Positions 16,917 through 25,300 are shown, counted from the first letter of the stretch. The stretch is DNA of 64,000 nucleotides from Halobacterium wangiae (GCF_021249345.1 NZ_CP089588.1:2852001-2916000); one strand, 5' to 3'. Numbers and translations are program-made. Notes: generated by a model not told the origin, from the sequence alone.

Positions 16917-17852
16917 TCAGAGGAGGCGTCGGGCGCACGCGAACGACTCGTCGAGGTCCGCGACGTAGTCGTCGGCGGTCGGGTCGAAGCTGTTCTCGAC
17001 GACCGCTTCCGGCGGACCGTACGCGTGGACGAACGACTGTGGACCGGTAGCGATGGCGACGTGACCCGGGAAGAACAGGAGGTCGCCGGCCACGAGTTCG
17101 TCCCGGGAGACGGGGTCACCGACGCCGCGCTGCTGGTCGGCGTCGCGGGGGAGCGTCACGCCGTGGCGGTGGTAGACGACCCACGAGAGGCCGGAGCAGT
17201 CGATACCGTCGTCGGTCACGCCACCCCAGCGGTACCGCGTCCCGAGGTACTCGAGGGCGGTCGACACGACGGACTCACGGGTGGGTTCGGCTGGTGGCAC
17301 GACGCCGTCGGTGCGCTCCACCTCCACGCCGGTACGGAAGCGAACGAGGCCGTCACCGGTTCGCTCGCACTCCGTTCCGTGGGGGACGGCGACTCCGTAT
17401 ACAGCGAGGTCGTCGGTGGTCTGGACGTCGGGGTCGACTGCCACCGCGTCGCCGAGTGCGTCCTCGTCGACCCAGCCGACGTAGCCGTCCGGCACGCGAA
17501 CGCGGTGCCAGCCGTCGGCCGTGTCGAACCCGACGGCGTCGGCGCCGTACCGGAGTTCGGTGACGCGTTCGGCACCCGGGTCGGGGTCGGCGCGGACGGC
17601 CGCGGTGCGGACTGTAGCGGTGACTGGTCGTGCGTACGAATCCAGCACGCGTACCTCGCAGTCGACGGGTTCCCGAGCGGCGTCGCGGGCCGCGGAGAGC
17701 GCGCGCTCGCGGAGTGCTGGAGTCGAGACGGTGCCGACGAGTGCGAGCGGGTCGCGCTCGACGTGGAGGTCGAAGACGGCGACGCGGTCGTCGGGCGCCC
17801 AGCGACTGCGGCAGCGCTGGAGAGCGAGTGTCGCGCGGCGGGCAGCGTCCAT
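16917..17852 (-). CDS. NlpC/P60 (C40) cysteine peptidase with SH3b-like domain
   Basis: A 311-residue protein. The middle (about 90-200) looks like bacterial SH3 domains (GWHRVRVPDGYVGWVDEDAL). The C-terminal ~125 residues are an NlpC/P60 domain: YRWGGVTDDGIDCSGLSW with the catalytic Cys, and FFPGHVAIATGPQSFVHAYG with the catalytic His. The architecture matches bacterial YkfC-type gamma-D-Glu-diamino-acid peptidases, which process muropeptides. There is no signal peptide, so it is probably cytoplasmic. Archaea here lack murein, so scavenged bacterial peptides are the likely substrate. ATG 17852 lies 23 bp after the nitrilase stop, which suggests an operon. Confidence 0.82.
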   Translation of the reverse strand: MDAARRATLALQRCRSRWAPDDRVAVFDLHVERDPLALVGTVSTPALRERALSAARDAAREPVDCEVRVLDSYARPVTATVRTAAVRADPDPGAERVTELRYGADAVGFDTADGWHRVRVPDGYVGWVDEDALGDAVAVDPDVQTTDDLAVYGVAVPHGTECERTGDGLVRFRTGVEVERTDGVVPPAEPTRESVVSTALEYLGTRYRWGGVTDDGIDCSGLSWVVYHRHGVTLPRDADQQRGVGDPVSRDELVAGDLLFFPGHVAIATGPQSFVHAYGPPEAVVENSFDPTADDYVADLDESFACARRLL

Positions 17853-17875
17853 GGGCCGGCCGACGTGTCGGGTGG

Positions 17876-18652
17876 CTATGAATCCCCGGCAAACACGGGG
17901 ATGAACTCGCGCTGCTCGGCCAGGAGGTCGGGGTCGAGGTCGGCGACGAGCGTGCGGTCGTCGCGGTTCAGCGACGCGCTGACGGCGCCGTCTGGGCGCA
18001 CGACCGCCGACCGCCCCGCGTACTCGACGACCGGTGAGTCCGGGAGTTCGCGGCGGCCCGTGCGCCCACAGCCGACCACCCAGCGCACGCCGTCGAGTGC
18101 ACGAGCGCGGAGGAGGAGTCGCCAGTTCTCGCTGTACGACCCCGGCCACGCGCCGACGACGAACAGCGCGTCGACTCGCTCGCGGGCGAACGCGGCGCTC
18201 ACCTCGACGAAGTTGAGGTCGTAGCACGTGACGATGCCGGCCTCGCCGACGGGGGTCTGGACGGTGACAGCCTCGTCGCCGGCCGCGAGCACCGCTCGCT
18301 CGCCCGCCCAGCGGTTGCGCTTCCGGTAGAACGTCCGGTTGCCGTCGGGCGTGACGTAGACGGCGGTGTTGTACAGTTCCCCCTCGGCGTCCTCGACGAA
18401 CCCGGCGAGCACCGCGACGTCGTAGTCGCTGGCGTACGCTGCGAGACGGTCGAGTTCGTCGCCATCCCGGTGGAGCGCGGCGTCGGAGACGCGGTCGTCG
18501 GCGACGAAGCCGGTGAGCGCGTACTCCGGGAACAACGCGACGTCCACGCCGCTGTCGAGCGCGGCGAGGCGTTCGCCGACCGTGGCGAGGTTGGCCGCCG
18601 GGTGGAGGTCCGCGACGTCGGTCTGGCAGGCGGCGACGGTGGGAGTCGGCAC
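17876..18652 (-). CDS. Carbon-nitrogen hydrolase (nitrilase superfamily)
   Basis: A protein of about 258 residues with the nitrilase Glu-Lys-Cys triad: Glu in LFPEYALTGF, Lys in FYRKRNRW, and Cys in GIVTCYDLNFVEVS. The family cleaves amides or nitriles, for example omega-amidase. The GTG at 18652 (V-PTPTVAACQTDV) gives the normal family N-terminus; a TTG at 18679 would add nine residues with no homology to the family. It lies 5' of the NlpC/P60 gene on the same strand, so both may act on peptides or amides taken up from outside. Confidence 0.87.
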   Translation of the reverse strand: MPTPTVAACQTDVADLHPAANLATVGERLAALDSGVDVALFPEYALTGFVADDRVSDAALHRDGDELDRLAAYASDYDVAVLAGFVEDAEGELYNTAVYVTPDGNRTFYRKRNRWAGERAVLAAGDEAVTVQTPVGEAGIVTCYDLNFVEVSAAFARERVDALFVVGAWPGSYSENWRLLLRARALDGVRWVVGCGRTGRRELPDSPVVEYAGRSAVVRPDGAVSASLNRDDRTLVADLDPDLLAEQREFIPVFAGDS

Positions 18653-18700
18653 ACCTCCGCATCGACCGGCAGCGTGCAAAAGTCCGGCGCTCCGGTTCGT

Positions 18701-19501
18701 CTACGCGACGAACAGCATCGGCACCATCCCGACGATTCCGACGACCAGTCCGGCCGCGAGTTCCCGGTTGGCACCGCCCGGGATGCGCTCGCCGATCTCG
18801 AGGGCCTCCGGGATGAACTCGTGGATCACGAGGAACACCATGGCGCCGCCCGCGAAGCCGAAGCCGACGGGGAGCAGCGTCCGTGCGACCTGGACGAACG
18901 CGAACGCGAGCACCGCGCCGATGGGCTGGGGGACGCTGGTGAACACGGCGACAGCGACGAGTTTCCACCGGCGCGCGCCGTGTTCGTGGAGGGGGATGGA
19001 GACGGCCAACCCCTCCGGGATGTTGTGGATCGAGATGGCGATGGTCATGAAGATGGCGAGCAGCGGCACGGTGAACCCGAGAATCGGGTAGCCGCCCTCC
19101 AGCCCCATGTCCGCGAAGGAGACACCGACGGCGACGCCCTCGGGGAACGAGTGGACGGTGAGTACGCCCGCGATGAGGACGAGTTTCTTGAAGTCCGCCT
19201 CGGCGATCTCGCGGGGCGCGAACTCGTAGCTGTGGATGACGTAGTCGGCGACGAGGACGAGCGCGACGCCGACGGCCGCGCCCGCGGCGACCTCCAGGGG
19301 GGTGCCGTAGTTGAGTCCCTCGCGGAACAGCCCGAACCCGGATGCCGAGAGCATGATGCCCGAAGCCAGCCCCCAGAGGCCGACGCGCCACCGGTCGTTC
19401 ACGTCGTCGACGAAGAAGAACGGGAGCGCTCCGAGTCCCGTCGCGAGGTCCGTCAGCAGTCCGGCGACGAAGACGAACGCCAGCGCACCCGTCAGTTCCA
19501 T
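18701..19501 (-). CDS. ZIP-family metal transporter
   Basis: A 266-residue, eight-helix transporter. It has the two metal-site helices of the ZIP family: VHSFPEGVAVG (helix IV) and SIHNIPEGLAVSIP (helix V). It most resembles the GufA/ZupT branch, which imports Zn2+ and sometimes Fe2+ or Mn2+. An AT-rich promoter at 19526-19556 and a DtxR-like box at 19555-19569 lie upstream, so control by a metal-dependent repressor shared with the iron ABC operon is likely. Divergent from the MazG-like gene. Confidence 0.9.
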   Translation of the reverse strand: MELTGALAFVFVAGLLTDLATGLGALPFFFVDDVNDRWRVGLWGLASGIMLSASGFGLFREGLNYGTPLEVAAGAAVGVALVLVADYVIHSYEFAPREIAEADFKKLVLIAGVLTVHSFPEGVAVGVSFADMGLEGGYPILGFTVPLLAIFMTIAISIHNIPEGLAVSIPLHEHGARRWKLVAVAVFTSVPQPIGAVLAFAFVQVARTLLPVGFGFAGGAMVFLVIHEFIPEALEIGERIPGGANRELAAGLVVGIVGMVPMLFVA

Positions 19502-19554
19502 GTCTGCCCCTACGGGGAACCGCCGAATATTACTTTCCCTTTCGGAAAAATATA

Positions 19555-19569
19555 TTTGGCAAGCCTAAA
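19555..19569. promoter_or_regulatory. DtxR-like operator between ZIP and MazG-like genes
   Basis: TTTGGCAAGCCTAAA is an imperfect inverted repeat with a GGC-AA-GCC core and one good half-site (GCCTAAA). It is related to the palindromes at 6971-6986 and 8175-8190. It lies beside the AT-rich promoter of the ZIP gene (AAATATAT, minus strand) and about 40 bp from the MazG-like start. Confidence 0.55.
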
Positions 19570-19608
19570 ACCCAGTGAGTGAAGGCGGACGGACACGTTC
19601 GGACGACC

Positions 19609-19911
19609 ATGGACGACCAGGACCTAGTCGCCGACTTCCTCGACGACAACGACCTCCACGCACCCCCCGCGAACCGTGTGCTCGACCTCGCCAGTGAGGT
19701 CGGGGAACTCGCGAAGAACGTCAACGAGAGCACCGACTACGGCGCCAGCGACGGTGCTGTCGTGGAGCGCGACGAACTCGGCGACGCCCTGTTCTGCCTG
19801 CTCGCACTGGCCGACGAACTCGACTACGACGCCGGTGCGGCCCTCAACGAGGCGCTCGCGAAGTACGCCGACCGCATCGAGGAGACCGGCGGCGCTGGGT
19901 CCGGCGAGTAG
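19609..19911 (+). CDS. MazG-like nucleotide pyrophosphohydrolase
   Basis: A 100-residue all-alpha protein. LASEVGELAKNVNEST and ERDELGDALFCLLALADEL give the ExxE...ExxD metal-binding signature of MazG-like NTP pyrophosphohydrolases, which convert NTPs or dNTPs to NMP and PPi. The length fits single-domain MazG-like proteins. The ATG 19609 is the first Met before the fold; an in-frame start at 19579 would add ten residues. Confidence 0.82.
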   Translation: MDDQDLVADFLDDNDLHAPPANRVLDLASEVGELAKNVNESTDYGASDGAVVERDELGDALFCLLALADELDYDAGAALNEALAKYADRIEETGGAGSGE

Positions 19912-19940
19912 AGGTCTCGGACGGTGGGGACGCTGACCCG

Positions 19941-19950
19941 GTTTTATACC
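19941..19950 (+). promoter_or_regulatory. TATA element of the acyl-CoA synthetase operon
   Basis: GTTTTATACC, 23-32 bp before the GTG start at 19973. The spacing implies a leaderless mRNA beginning at or next to the GTG. Confidence 0.65.
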
Positions 19951-19972
19951 CGTTCCTGTCGATAGTCAGGGC

Positions 19973-22075
19973 GTGAAGACAGCAGACGAAGCGGGCGGGC
20001 TGTTCGCCCCAGAGCGCGTCGCCGTCGTCGGTGCGACGGACCGCGAGGGGTCGATCGGCCGCGCCATCGTGGAGAACCTCGCGGACTTCGAGGGGGAGGT
20101 GGTCGCCGTCAACCCCGGGCGCGACACCGTGCTCGGCTACGACTGCTACCCGGACCTGGCGTCGGCGCCGGACGTCGACCTCGCTGTGGTCGTGGTGCCA
20201 CCGGGCATCGCGGTCGACGTGGTCCGGGGCGCGGGCGAAGCCGGCGTCCGGAACGTCGTGGTCATCACCGCGGGGTTCAGCGAGACCGGCGGCGAGGGCG
20301 CCCAGCGGGAGCGCGAACTCGCGACGGTCGCCGACGAGTACGGCATCAACCTCGTCGGGCCGAACAGCCTCGGCGTGCTCTCGACGCCGACCGGTCTGAA
20401 CGCGACGTTCGGCCCGTCGAACGCGCTGCCCGGCAACCTCTCGTTCATGAGCCAGTCGGGGGCGTTCATCACCGCGGTCCTCGACTGGGCGAACGACCAG
20501 GAGATCGGCTTCAAGGACGTCGTGAGCCTCGGGAACAAGGCCGTCCTCGACGAGACGGACTTCATGCGTCAGTGGCGCGACGACCCGGAGACGGACGTCA
20601 TCCTCGGCTACCTCGAGGGCATCGAGGACGGCCGCGAGTTCGTCGACACCGCCCGCGACGTGACCCAGGACACGCCAGCCGTCGTCGTCAAGTCCGGTCG
20701 CACGGAGGCGGGCGCACAGGCCGCGTCCTCCCACACGGGTACCATCGCAGGGAGCGAGTCGGCTTACGAGGCGGGCCTCGAACAGGCCGGCGTGGTGCGC
20801 GCGGACAACGTCCAGGAGCTGTTCGACTTCGCGCGCGTCCTCGACGGCCTCCCGCTGCCGGACTCCGAGCGCGTCGCCGTCGTCACGAACGCCGGCGGCC
20901 CGGGCGTCATGGCGACAGACGCCGTCGGTGACTCGCGGCTCTCGATGGCGTCGTTCACCGACGACACGCTTGACACACTCACCGACTCACTGCCCGAGGA
21001 GGCGAACGTCTACAACCCGGTCGACGTCATCGGGGACGCGGACATCGACCGCTTCGAGACGGCCATCGACGCCGTGCTCGCGGACGAGAACGTCGGGTGC
21101 GCGATCGTCGTCTCCGCGCCGACGGCTATCGTCGACTACGAGGAACTCGCGGGCGTCGTCGTCGAGCGGCAGGCCGAGCACGACAAACCGGTGTGTGCGT
21201 GTCTGATGGGGGGCGAACGGACCGCTGGTGCGTCGGCGGTGCTCGGCGAGGCCGGCATCCCGAACTACTTCGACCCCGCGCGGGCCGTCAGCAGCCTCGA
21301 CGCGCTCGCCGTCCAGCGCGAGGTACAGGCCCGCGAGTACGAACCCCCACGCGAGTTCGACGTCGACCGCGAGCGCGCCCGAGAGATCCTCGAGAGCGCC
21401 GCCGAGCGCGGGTCCACCAGACTCGGCGTCGAAGCGATGGACCTGCTGGCTGCCTACGGCATCCCCATCCCGGCGGGAGAGGTGGTCGACGACCCCTCGG
21501 AGGCGCTGTGGACGGCCAACGACATCGACGGCCCCGTCGTGATGAAGATCGTCAGCCCGGACATCCTCCACAAGTCCGACATCGGCGGCGTCAAGGTCGG
21601 CGTCCCGGACGAGGAGGTCACCGACGCCTACGAGGACCTCGTCACGCGCGCGAAAAACTACCAGCCGAACGCCACCGTCCTCGGCGTACAGGTCCAGGAG
21701 ATGGTCGACGTCGACGGCGGCACGGAGACCATCCTCGGGGCCAACCGCGACCCGCAGTTCGGACCGCTGTTGCTGTTCGGCCTCGGCGGCATCTTCGTGG
21801 AGATACTGGAGGACACGAGCGTCCGCGTCGCGCCGGTCTCCGGCCGGGAGGCCAGTGGGATGATCGACGACCTGGACTCGGCGCCGCTGCTACGGGGCGC
21901 CCGCGGCCGGGACGCCGTCGACGAGGACGCCATCGTGGAGAGCGTCCAGCGGCTCAGCCAGCTCGTGACCGACTTCCCGGCCATCCTCGAACTCGACGTG
22001 AACCCGCTGCTCGCCACCGCCGAGGGCGTGCAGGCACTGGACGTCCGACTGACCATCGACCCCGACGAACTATGA
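19973..22075 (+). CDS. acd: Acetate/acyl-CoA ligase (ADP-forming), fused alpha-beta
   Basis: A 700-residue NDP-forming acyl-CoA synthetase. The N-terminal CoA-binding Rossmann domain has VAVVGATDREGSIGRAIVENL. A succinyl-CoA-ligase-like domain follows with SQSGAFITAVLDW and the conserved His in SSHTGTIAGS. The C-terminal ~220 residues are an ATP-grasp domain (VMKIVSPDILHKSDIGGVKVG; LFGLGGIFVEI). Halophilic archaea use this enzyme to make ATP from acetyl-CoA while forming acetate. The start is GTG 19973, 23-32 bp after a TATA element. The next gene overlaps as ATGA. Confidence 0.92.
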   Translation: MKTADEAGGLFAPERVAVVGATDREGSIGRAIVENLADFEGEVVAVNPGRDTVLGYDCYPDLASAPDVDLAVVVVPPGIAVDVVRGAGEAGVRNVVVITAGFSETGGEGAQRERELATVADEYGINLVGPNSLGVLSTPTGLNATFGPSNALPGNLSFMSQSGAFITAVLDWANDQEIGFKDVVSLGNKAVLDETDFMRQWRDDPETDVILGYLEGIEDGREFVDTARDVTQDTPAVVVKSGRTEAGAQAASSHTGTIAGSESAYEAGLEQAGVVRADNVQELFDFARVLDGLPLPDSERVAVVTNAGGPGVMATDAVGDSRLSMASFTDDTLDTLTDSLPEEANVYNPVDVIGDADIDRFETAIDAVLADENVGCAIVVSAPTAIVDYEELAGVVVERQAEHDKPVCACLMGGERTAGASAVLGEAGIPNYFDPARAVSSLDALAVQREVQAREYEPPREFDVDRERAREILESAAERGSTRLGVEAMDLLAAYGIPIPAGEVVDDPSEALWTANDIDGPVVMKIVSPDILHKSDIGGVKVGVPDEEVTDAYEDLVTRAKNYQPNATVLGVQVQEMVDVDGGTETILGANRDPQFGPLLLFGLGGIFVEILEDTSVRVAPVSGREASGMIDDLDSAPLLRGARGRDAVDEDAIVESVQRLSQLVTDFPAILELDVNPLLATAEGVQALDVRLTIDPDEL

Positions 22076-23130
22076 ACACGCTACTCGTCACCTCGACCGA
22101 AGCAGGCACCGGCAAGACCGCCGTCTCGCTCGCCCTCGCGCGTCTCGCGCAGGAGCGCGGCACCGACGTCGGCTACATGAAACCGAAGGGCACCCGACTC
22201 CAGAGCAACGTCGGGAAGACCCTCGACGCGGACCCGATGCTCGCCAGAGAGCTCCTCGGCCTCGACGCCGAGATGCACGACCTCGAACCCGTCGTCTACT
22301 CGCCGACGTTCGTGCAGGGCGCCATCCGTGGCCGTGAGGACCCCCCGGAGCTCCGCGAGCGCGTCCGGGAGGCCTTCGAGGGGCTCTCCGCCGACCGCGA
22401 GTTGATGGTCGTGGAGGGTGCCGACGACCTCGCCACGGGCGGCATCGTCGACCTCACTGACCCCGACATCGCGGACCTGCTCGACGCGCGCGCTATCGTC
22501 GTGACGCGGTACGAGGAACCCGGCGACGTCGACGACGTGCTGGCGGCCGCCGACGCGCTCGGCGACCGCTGTGCGGGCGTCGTCTTCAACGCCGTCGCGG
22601 ACGCCACCTACGACGACGTCGAGACCGAGGTCGCGCCGTTCCTCGACGGCCGTGACGTCCCCGTGGTCGGCGTCCTCCCGAACGACCAGCGACTCGCCGG
22701 CGTCACCGTCGCCGACCTCGCGGACGAACTCGGCGGTGACGTGCTCACGACGGGCGGTGGCGAGGATGCGCTCGTCGAGCGGTTCCTCGTCGGCGCGATG
22801 AGCGGGGAGAGCGCGCTCCGACACTTCCGCCGCACGAAGGACGCGGCGGTCATCACGGGTGGGGACCGCGCCGACGTGCAGACCGCAGCGCTCGACGCGC
22901 CCGGCGTGCGCTGTCTCGTGCTCACGGGCGGCCACAGGCCATCGGGTGCCGTACTCGGCAAAGCCACAGAACAGGACGTCCCCGTCATCGCCGTCCGGTC
23001 GGACACGCTGACCACGATCGAACGCGCGGAGGAACTCGTCCGCGGCGGCCGGGTGCGGGACGCCGAGACCGTGGACGTGATGCAGGGACTGCTCCACGAC
23101 CACGCGGACGTCGACGCGCTCCTACACTAG
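22072..23130 (+). CDS. BioD-like P-loop plus DRTGG-domain protein (Pta N-terminal type)
   Basis: A 352-residue protein. The N-terminus is a dethiobiotin-synthetase-like ATPase with the P-loop TSTEAGTGKTAVSLAL. The C-terminal part is a DRTGG-type domain (VITGGDRADVQTAAL; CLVLTGGHRPSGAVLGKA). This is the N-terminal regulatory half of long phosphotransacetylases without the catalytic PTA domain. Its ATG overlaps the stop of the ADP-forming synthetase, so it probably senses or regulates that acetyl-CoA/acetate step. The last 9 bp overlap the convergent cheW gene. Confidence 0.85.
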   Translation: MNTLLVTSTEAGTGKTAVSLALARLAQERGTDVGYMKPKGTRLQSNVGKTLDADPMLARELLGLDAEMHDLEPVVYSPTFVQGAIRGREDPPELRERVREAFEGLSADRELMVVEGADDLATGGIVDLTDPDIADLLDARAIVVTRYEEPGDVDDVLAAADALGDRCAGVVFNAVADATYDDVETEVAPFLDGRDVPVVGVLPNDQRLAGVTVADLADELGGDVLTTGGGEDALVERFLVGAMSGESALRHFRRTKDAAVITGGDRADVQTAALDAPGVRCLVLTGGHRPSGAVLGKATEQDVPVIAVRSDTLTTIERAEELVRGGRVRDAETVDVMQGLLHDHADVDALLH

Positions 23131-23520
23131 GGCGGCTGGGTCGACCCAGACGACGAAGCGGTCCTCGCGACGGATGACACCGCGGGTCGTCTCCGAGGCG
23201 GCCGAGTCGTCGAGGGCGTCCTCGCTGACCGACTCGACCTCGTGGACGTTGTCGACCAGCAGTCCGGTCGCGTCCTGGTCGGAGAGCACGACGATGCGCT
23301 GGCCGTCCGGTTCGCCGTCGACCTCGAGGTTGACTCGGGGGTCGACGACGGTCGTGGTCTCGCCGCGGAGGTCGACGACCCCCACGACGTTCGCGTCGGC
23401 GTTCGGGATGGTGGTCACGTCCTCCGTCGCGTCCACGATCTCGTCGACGTGGCCGATGTCGATACAGTACCGGCCGTCGTCCAGCGAGAACTCCAGCACG
23501 TCCGTCTCTTCGTCAGCCAT
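23122..23520 (-). CDS. cheW2: CheW chemotaxis coupling protein (cheW2 position)
   Basis: A 132-residue CheW with two SH3-like subdomains. ADEETDVLEFSLDDGRYCIDI leads the first; VVGVVDLRGETTTVVDP is the conserved core; the second half has VLSDQDATGLLVDNVHEV. CheW links transducers to CheA. It lies outside the che operon but beside the archaellum genes, as cheW2 does in H. salinarum (recalled synteny). The ATG at 23520 is the first Met before the domain. The stop overlaps the convergent BioD/DRTGG gene. Confidence 0.9.
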   Translation of the reverse strand: MADEETDVLEFSLDDGRYCIDIGHVDEIVDATEDVTTIPNADANVVGVVDLRGETTTVVDPRVNLEVDGEPDGQRIVVLSDQDATGLLVDNVHEVESVSEDALDDSAASETTRGVIRREDRFVVWVDPAALV

Positions 23521-23608
23521 AGGGGCGACTCTGCAACGGACCGGATTAAGCGTTTGGTCTACGCGAGCCCCGACAGTCTTTTTTCCCCCCGCTCCCATCC
23601 TTCGCTCG

Positions 23609-23950
23609 ATGGACCCGGTGGACGTGTTGCGGGTACTCGGTAACAAGTACAACGCCGAGATACTCGAAGCCACACACGCCCCGAAGTCCGCCCAGGAGCT
23701 CAGCGAAGAGCTCGACATCCCGATCGCGACGAGCTACCGGCGCATCGAGGAACTCAGCGAGCACGACCTCCTCAAACTCGAGGGGAAGGAGCTCTCCGAC
23801 GAGGGCCGTCGCACGAAGGTGTACCGGCGGCAGATAGACGAGATCTCCGTCCAGTTCGGCGTCGACGAGACGCGCGTCGACACCACCGAACGCACCGAGG
23901 CCAAGAACGCGCTCGTCGACGTGTGGAGCGACCTTCGTTCCGAGCGCTGA
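23609..23950 (+). CDS. Winged-helix transcriptional regulator (ArsR-like)
   Basis: A 113-residue DNA-binding protein. MDPVDVLRVLGNKYNAEIL starts an ArsR/TrmB-like winged helix, and AQELSEELDIPIATSYRRIEEL is the helix-turn-helix. The C-terminal part (RQIDEISVQFGVDETRVD) is a probable dimerisation helix. It is followed 69 bp later by a small membrane protein; such HTH/membrane pairs (HTH plus DUF7521) recur in haloarchaea. It lies between cheW2 and the archaellum operon, so a role in motility regulation is possible but not shown. Confidence 0.82.
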   Translation: MDPVDVLRVLGNKYNAEILEATHAPKSAQELSEELDIPIATSYRRIEELSEHDLLKLEGKELSDEGRRTKVYRRQIDEISVQFGVDETRVDTTERTEAKNALVDVWSDLRSER

Positions 23951-23978
23951 TTCTCCTAGCTAATAACCGGGGGGACAA

Positions 23979-23986
23979 GTTTATAC
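23979..23986 (+). promoter_or_regulatory. TATA element of the DUF7521-like gene
   Basis: GTTTATAC, 34-41 bp before the ATG at 24020, implying a leader of about ten bases. It suggests that the membrane-protein gene can be transcribed apart from the HTH gene. Confidence 0.55.
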
Positions 23987-24019
23987 GGCGCGTGGAGTAC
24001 CACCGTACAACACCGCGAT

Positions 24020-24301
24020 ATGCGCCTCATCGAAGCACTCTACCTCGTATTCAGCGGGACGCTGGCCGCGGCCGGTCTCAGTATGGTCTGGTTCGCGGTA
24101 CGGGCCTACCGGAACACGGGCCGTTCCGCCATGTTGTACCTCTCCGTGGGGTTCGGACTCGTCGTCGCCGCCGCACTCGGTACGACGGTACTCGCGTTCC
24201 TCACGGGGTTCGAACAGACGCGAACGCTGCTCACGGCGAACTACCTCCTGACCACCACCGGGTACATCTTCGTGATGTACAGCATCGTCATCCGTAACTG
24301 A
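24020..24301 (+). CDS. Small three-helix membrane protein, DUF7521-like
   Basis: A 93-residue hydrophobic protein with three predicted helices: residues 4-26, 38-62 and 70-90. It has short charged turns (RAYRNTGRSAM; TGFEQTRTLL). It matches my memory of DUF7521 proteins that accompany ArsR-like HTH genes in haloarchaea. It may act as a membrane sensor or anti-regulator for the upstream HTH protein. The downstream MinD-like gene converges 15 bp away. Confidence 0.7.
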   Translation: MRLIEALYLVFSGTLAAAGLSMVWFAVRAYRNTGRSAMLYLSVGFGLVVAAALGTTVLAFLTGFEQTRTLLTANYLLTTTGYIFVMYSIVIRN

Positions 24302-24316
24302 CCGCCGGGCGCGGCG

Positions 24317-25255
24317 TCAGGAGAACCGGGACTTCACGCGGTCGAACAGTTTCACCCGTCGGTCGGTCGCGTCCGGACTCTCGTCGAGACCCGCTTCCTC
24401 GATGAGTTCCTCCAGGGAGATCTCGTAGACGGGGCCGTCGGCGTCCGGTGGCTCCGCCGGTTCCTCGACCTCTCCAGTGTCGGGGTCCACCCACTCGAAG
24501 CCCGCGTCTGGCGCCGTGCTCGGTTCCATCCCGACGCTGTCGGCGAGTTTCGCGGCGAGCCGGTCGTAGGCGCGCGCCGCGGGACTCTCCGGTTGCAGGT
24601 CGACGACCGGTCGGCTCTTCCTGACGGCCAGTTTCACCGCGTCGTCGTGGGGGACGCTGGCTGTCACCGCCTCCGTCGTTCCCAGTGCGGCAGCGATCCC
24701 CTCGACGTCGTCGAAGCCGCCGTCTCCGGTCCGGGTGAACACCGCGCCGACCACGGGTTTCTCCAGTTTCGTCACCAGTTTCCCGGTCTTCGTCGCGTCC
24801 GTCAGGGAGGCCAGTTCGGCCGTGGTCACCAGCAGGACGCCGTCCGCGACGCTCATCGCCATCGCGATGTCGTAGCTCAGTCCCGCCCCGGCGTCCAGCA
24901 ACACGACGTCGTTGCGGTCCCGGAGGTACTCGACGACGCGGTGCAGCGACTTGGCGTCCGCCTCCGCGAACTGTTCGAGGTCCGTGGAGCCGGGGACGAG
25001 TGTGAGGCCGTTCGTCTCGTAGGTGGCTTCGGCCGGCGACGCGTCGCCCGCGAGCACGTCGTGGAGCGTCGTGTCGGGCTTCACGCCGAGCAGGCCAGCG
25101 AGGTTCGCCATCCCGAGGTCGACGTCGACCAGCGCCACGTCGAACCCGTCGTCGGCGAGTGCAACCCCGAGATTCGCGGTCGTCGTCGACTTCCCGACGC
25201 CACCCTTCCCACTGGCGACGGCGAACACGTACCCGTCGCCTCCGACCTCGTTCAT
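24317..25255 (-). CDS. MinD/ParA-like ATPase of the archaellum locus
   Basis: A 312-residue MinD-superfamily ATPase. It has the deviant Walker A ASGKGGVGKSTTTANLG, switch I VDVDLGMANLAGLLG and Walker B VVLLDAGAGLSYD. An acidic linker (~255-290) is followed by a basic C-terminal helix (DRRVKLFDRVKSRF) that could be an amphipathic membrane-targeting sequence as in MinD. MinD paralogues place archaella and chemosensory arrays at the pole in Haloferax, so a positional role is inferred. It has its own TATA element at 25281-25290. Confidence 0.85.
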   Translation of the reverse strand: MNEVGGDGYVFAVASGKGGVGKSTTTANLGVALADDGFDVALVDVDLGMANLAGLLGVKPDTTLHDVLAGDASPAEATYETNGLTLVPGSTDLEQFAEADAKSLHRVVEYLRDRNDVVLLDAGAGLSYDIAMAMSVADGVLLVTTAELASLTDATKTGKLVTKLEKPVVGAVFTRTGDGGFDDVEGIAAALGTTEAVTASVPHDDAVKLAVRKSRPVVDLQPESPAARAYDRLAAKLADSVGMEPSTAPDAGFEWVDPDTGEVEEPAEPPDADGPVYEISLEELIEEAGLDESPDATDRRVKLFDRVKSRFS

Positions 25256-25280
25256 CGTTCGCCACGTAGCGGGGTACAGT

Positions 25281-25290
25281 ACATAAGTGT
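25281..25290 (-). promoter_or_regulatory. TATA element of the MinD-like gene
   Basis: ACACTTATGT read on the minus strand, 26-35 bp before the ATG at 25255, consistent with a leaderless transcript separate from arlJ. Confidence 0.55.
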
Positions 25291-25300
25291 GGCTCCGTCG

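Noticed and set aside
16917-19391. An 824-codon minus-strand frame
   Set aside because: Its N-terminal ~510 codons are Arg-rich and out of frame across the ZIP and nitrilase genes; the true protein is the C-terminal NlpC/P60 part.
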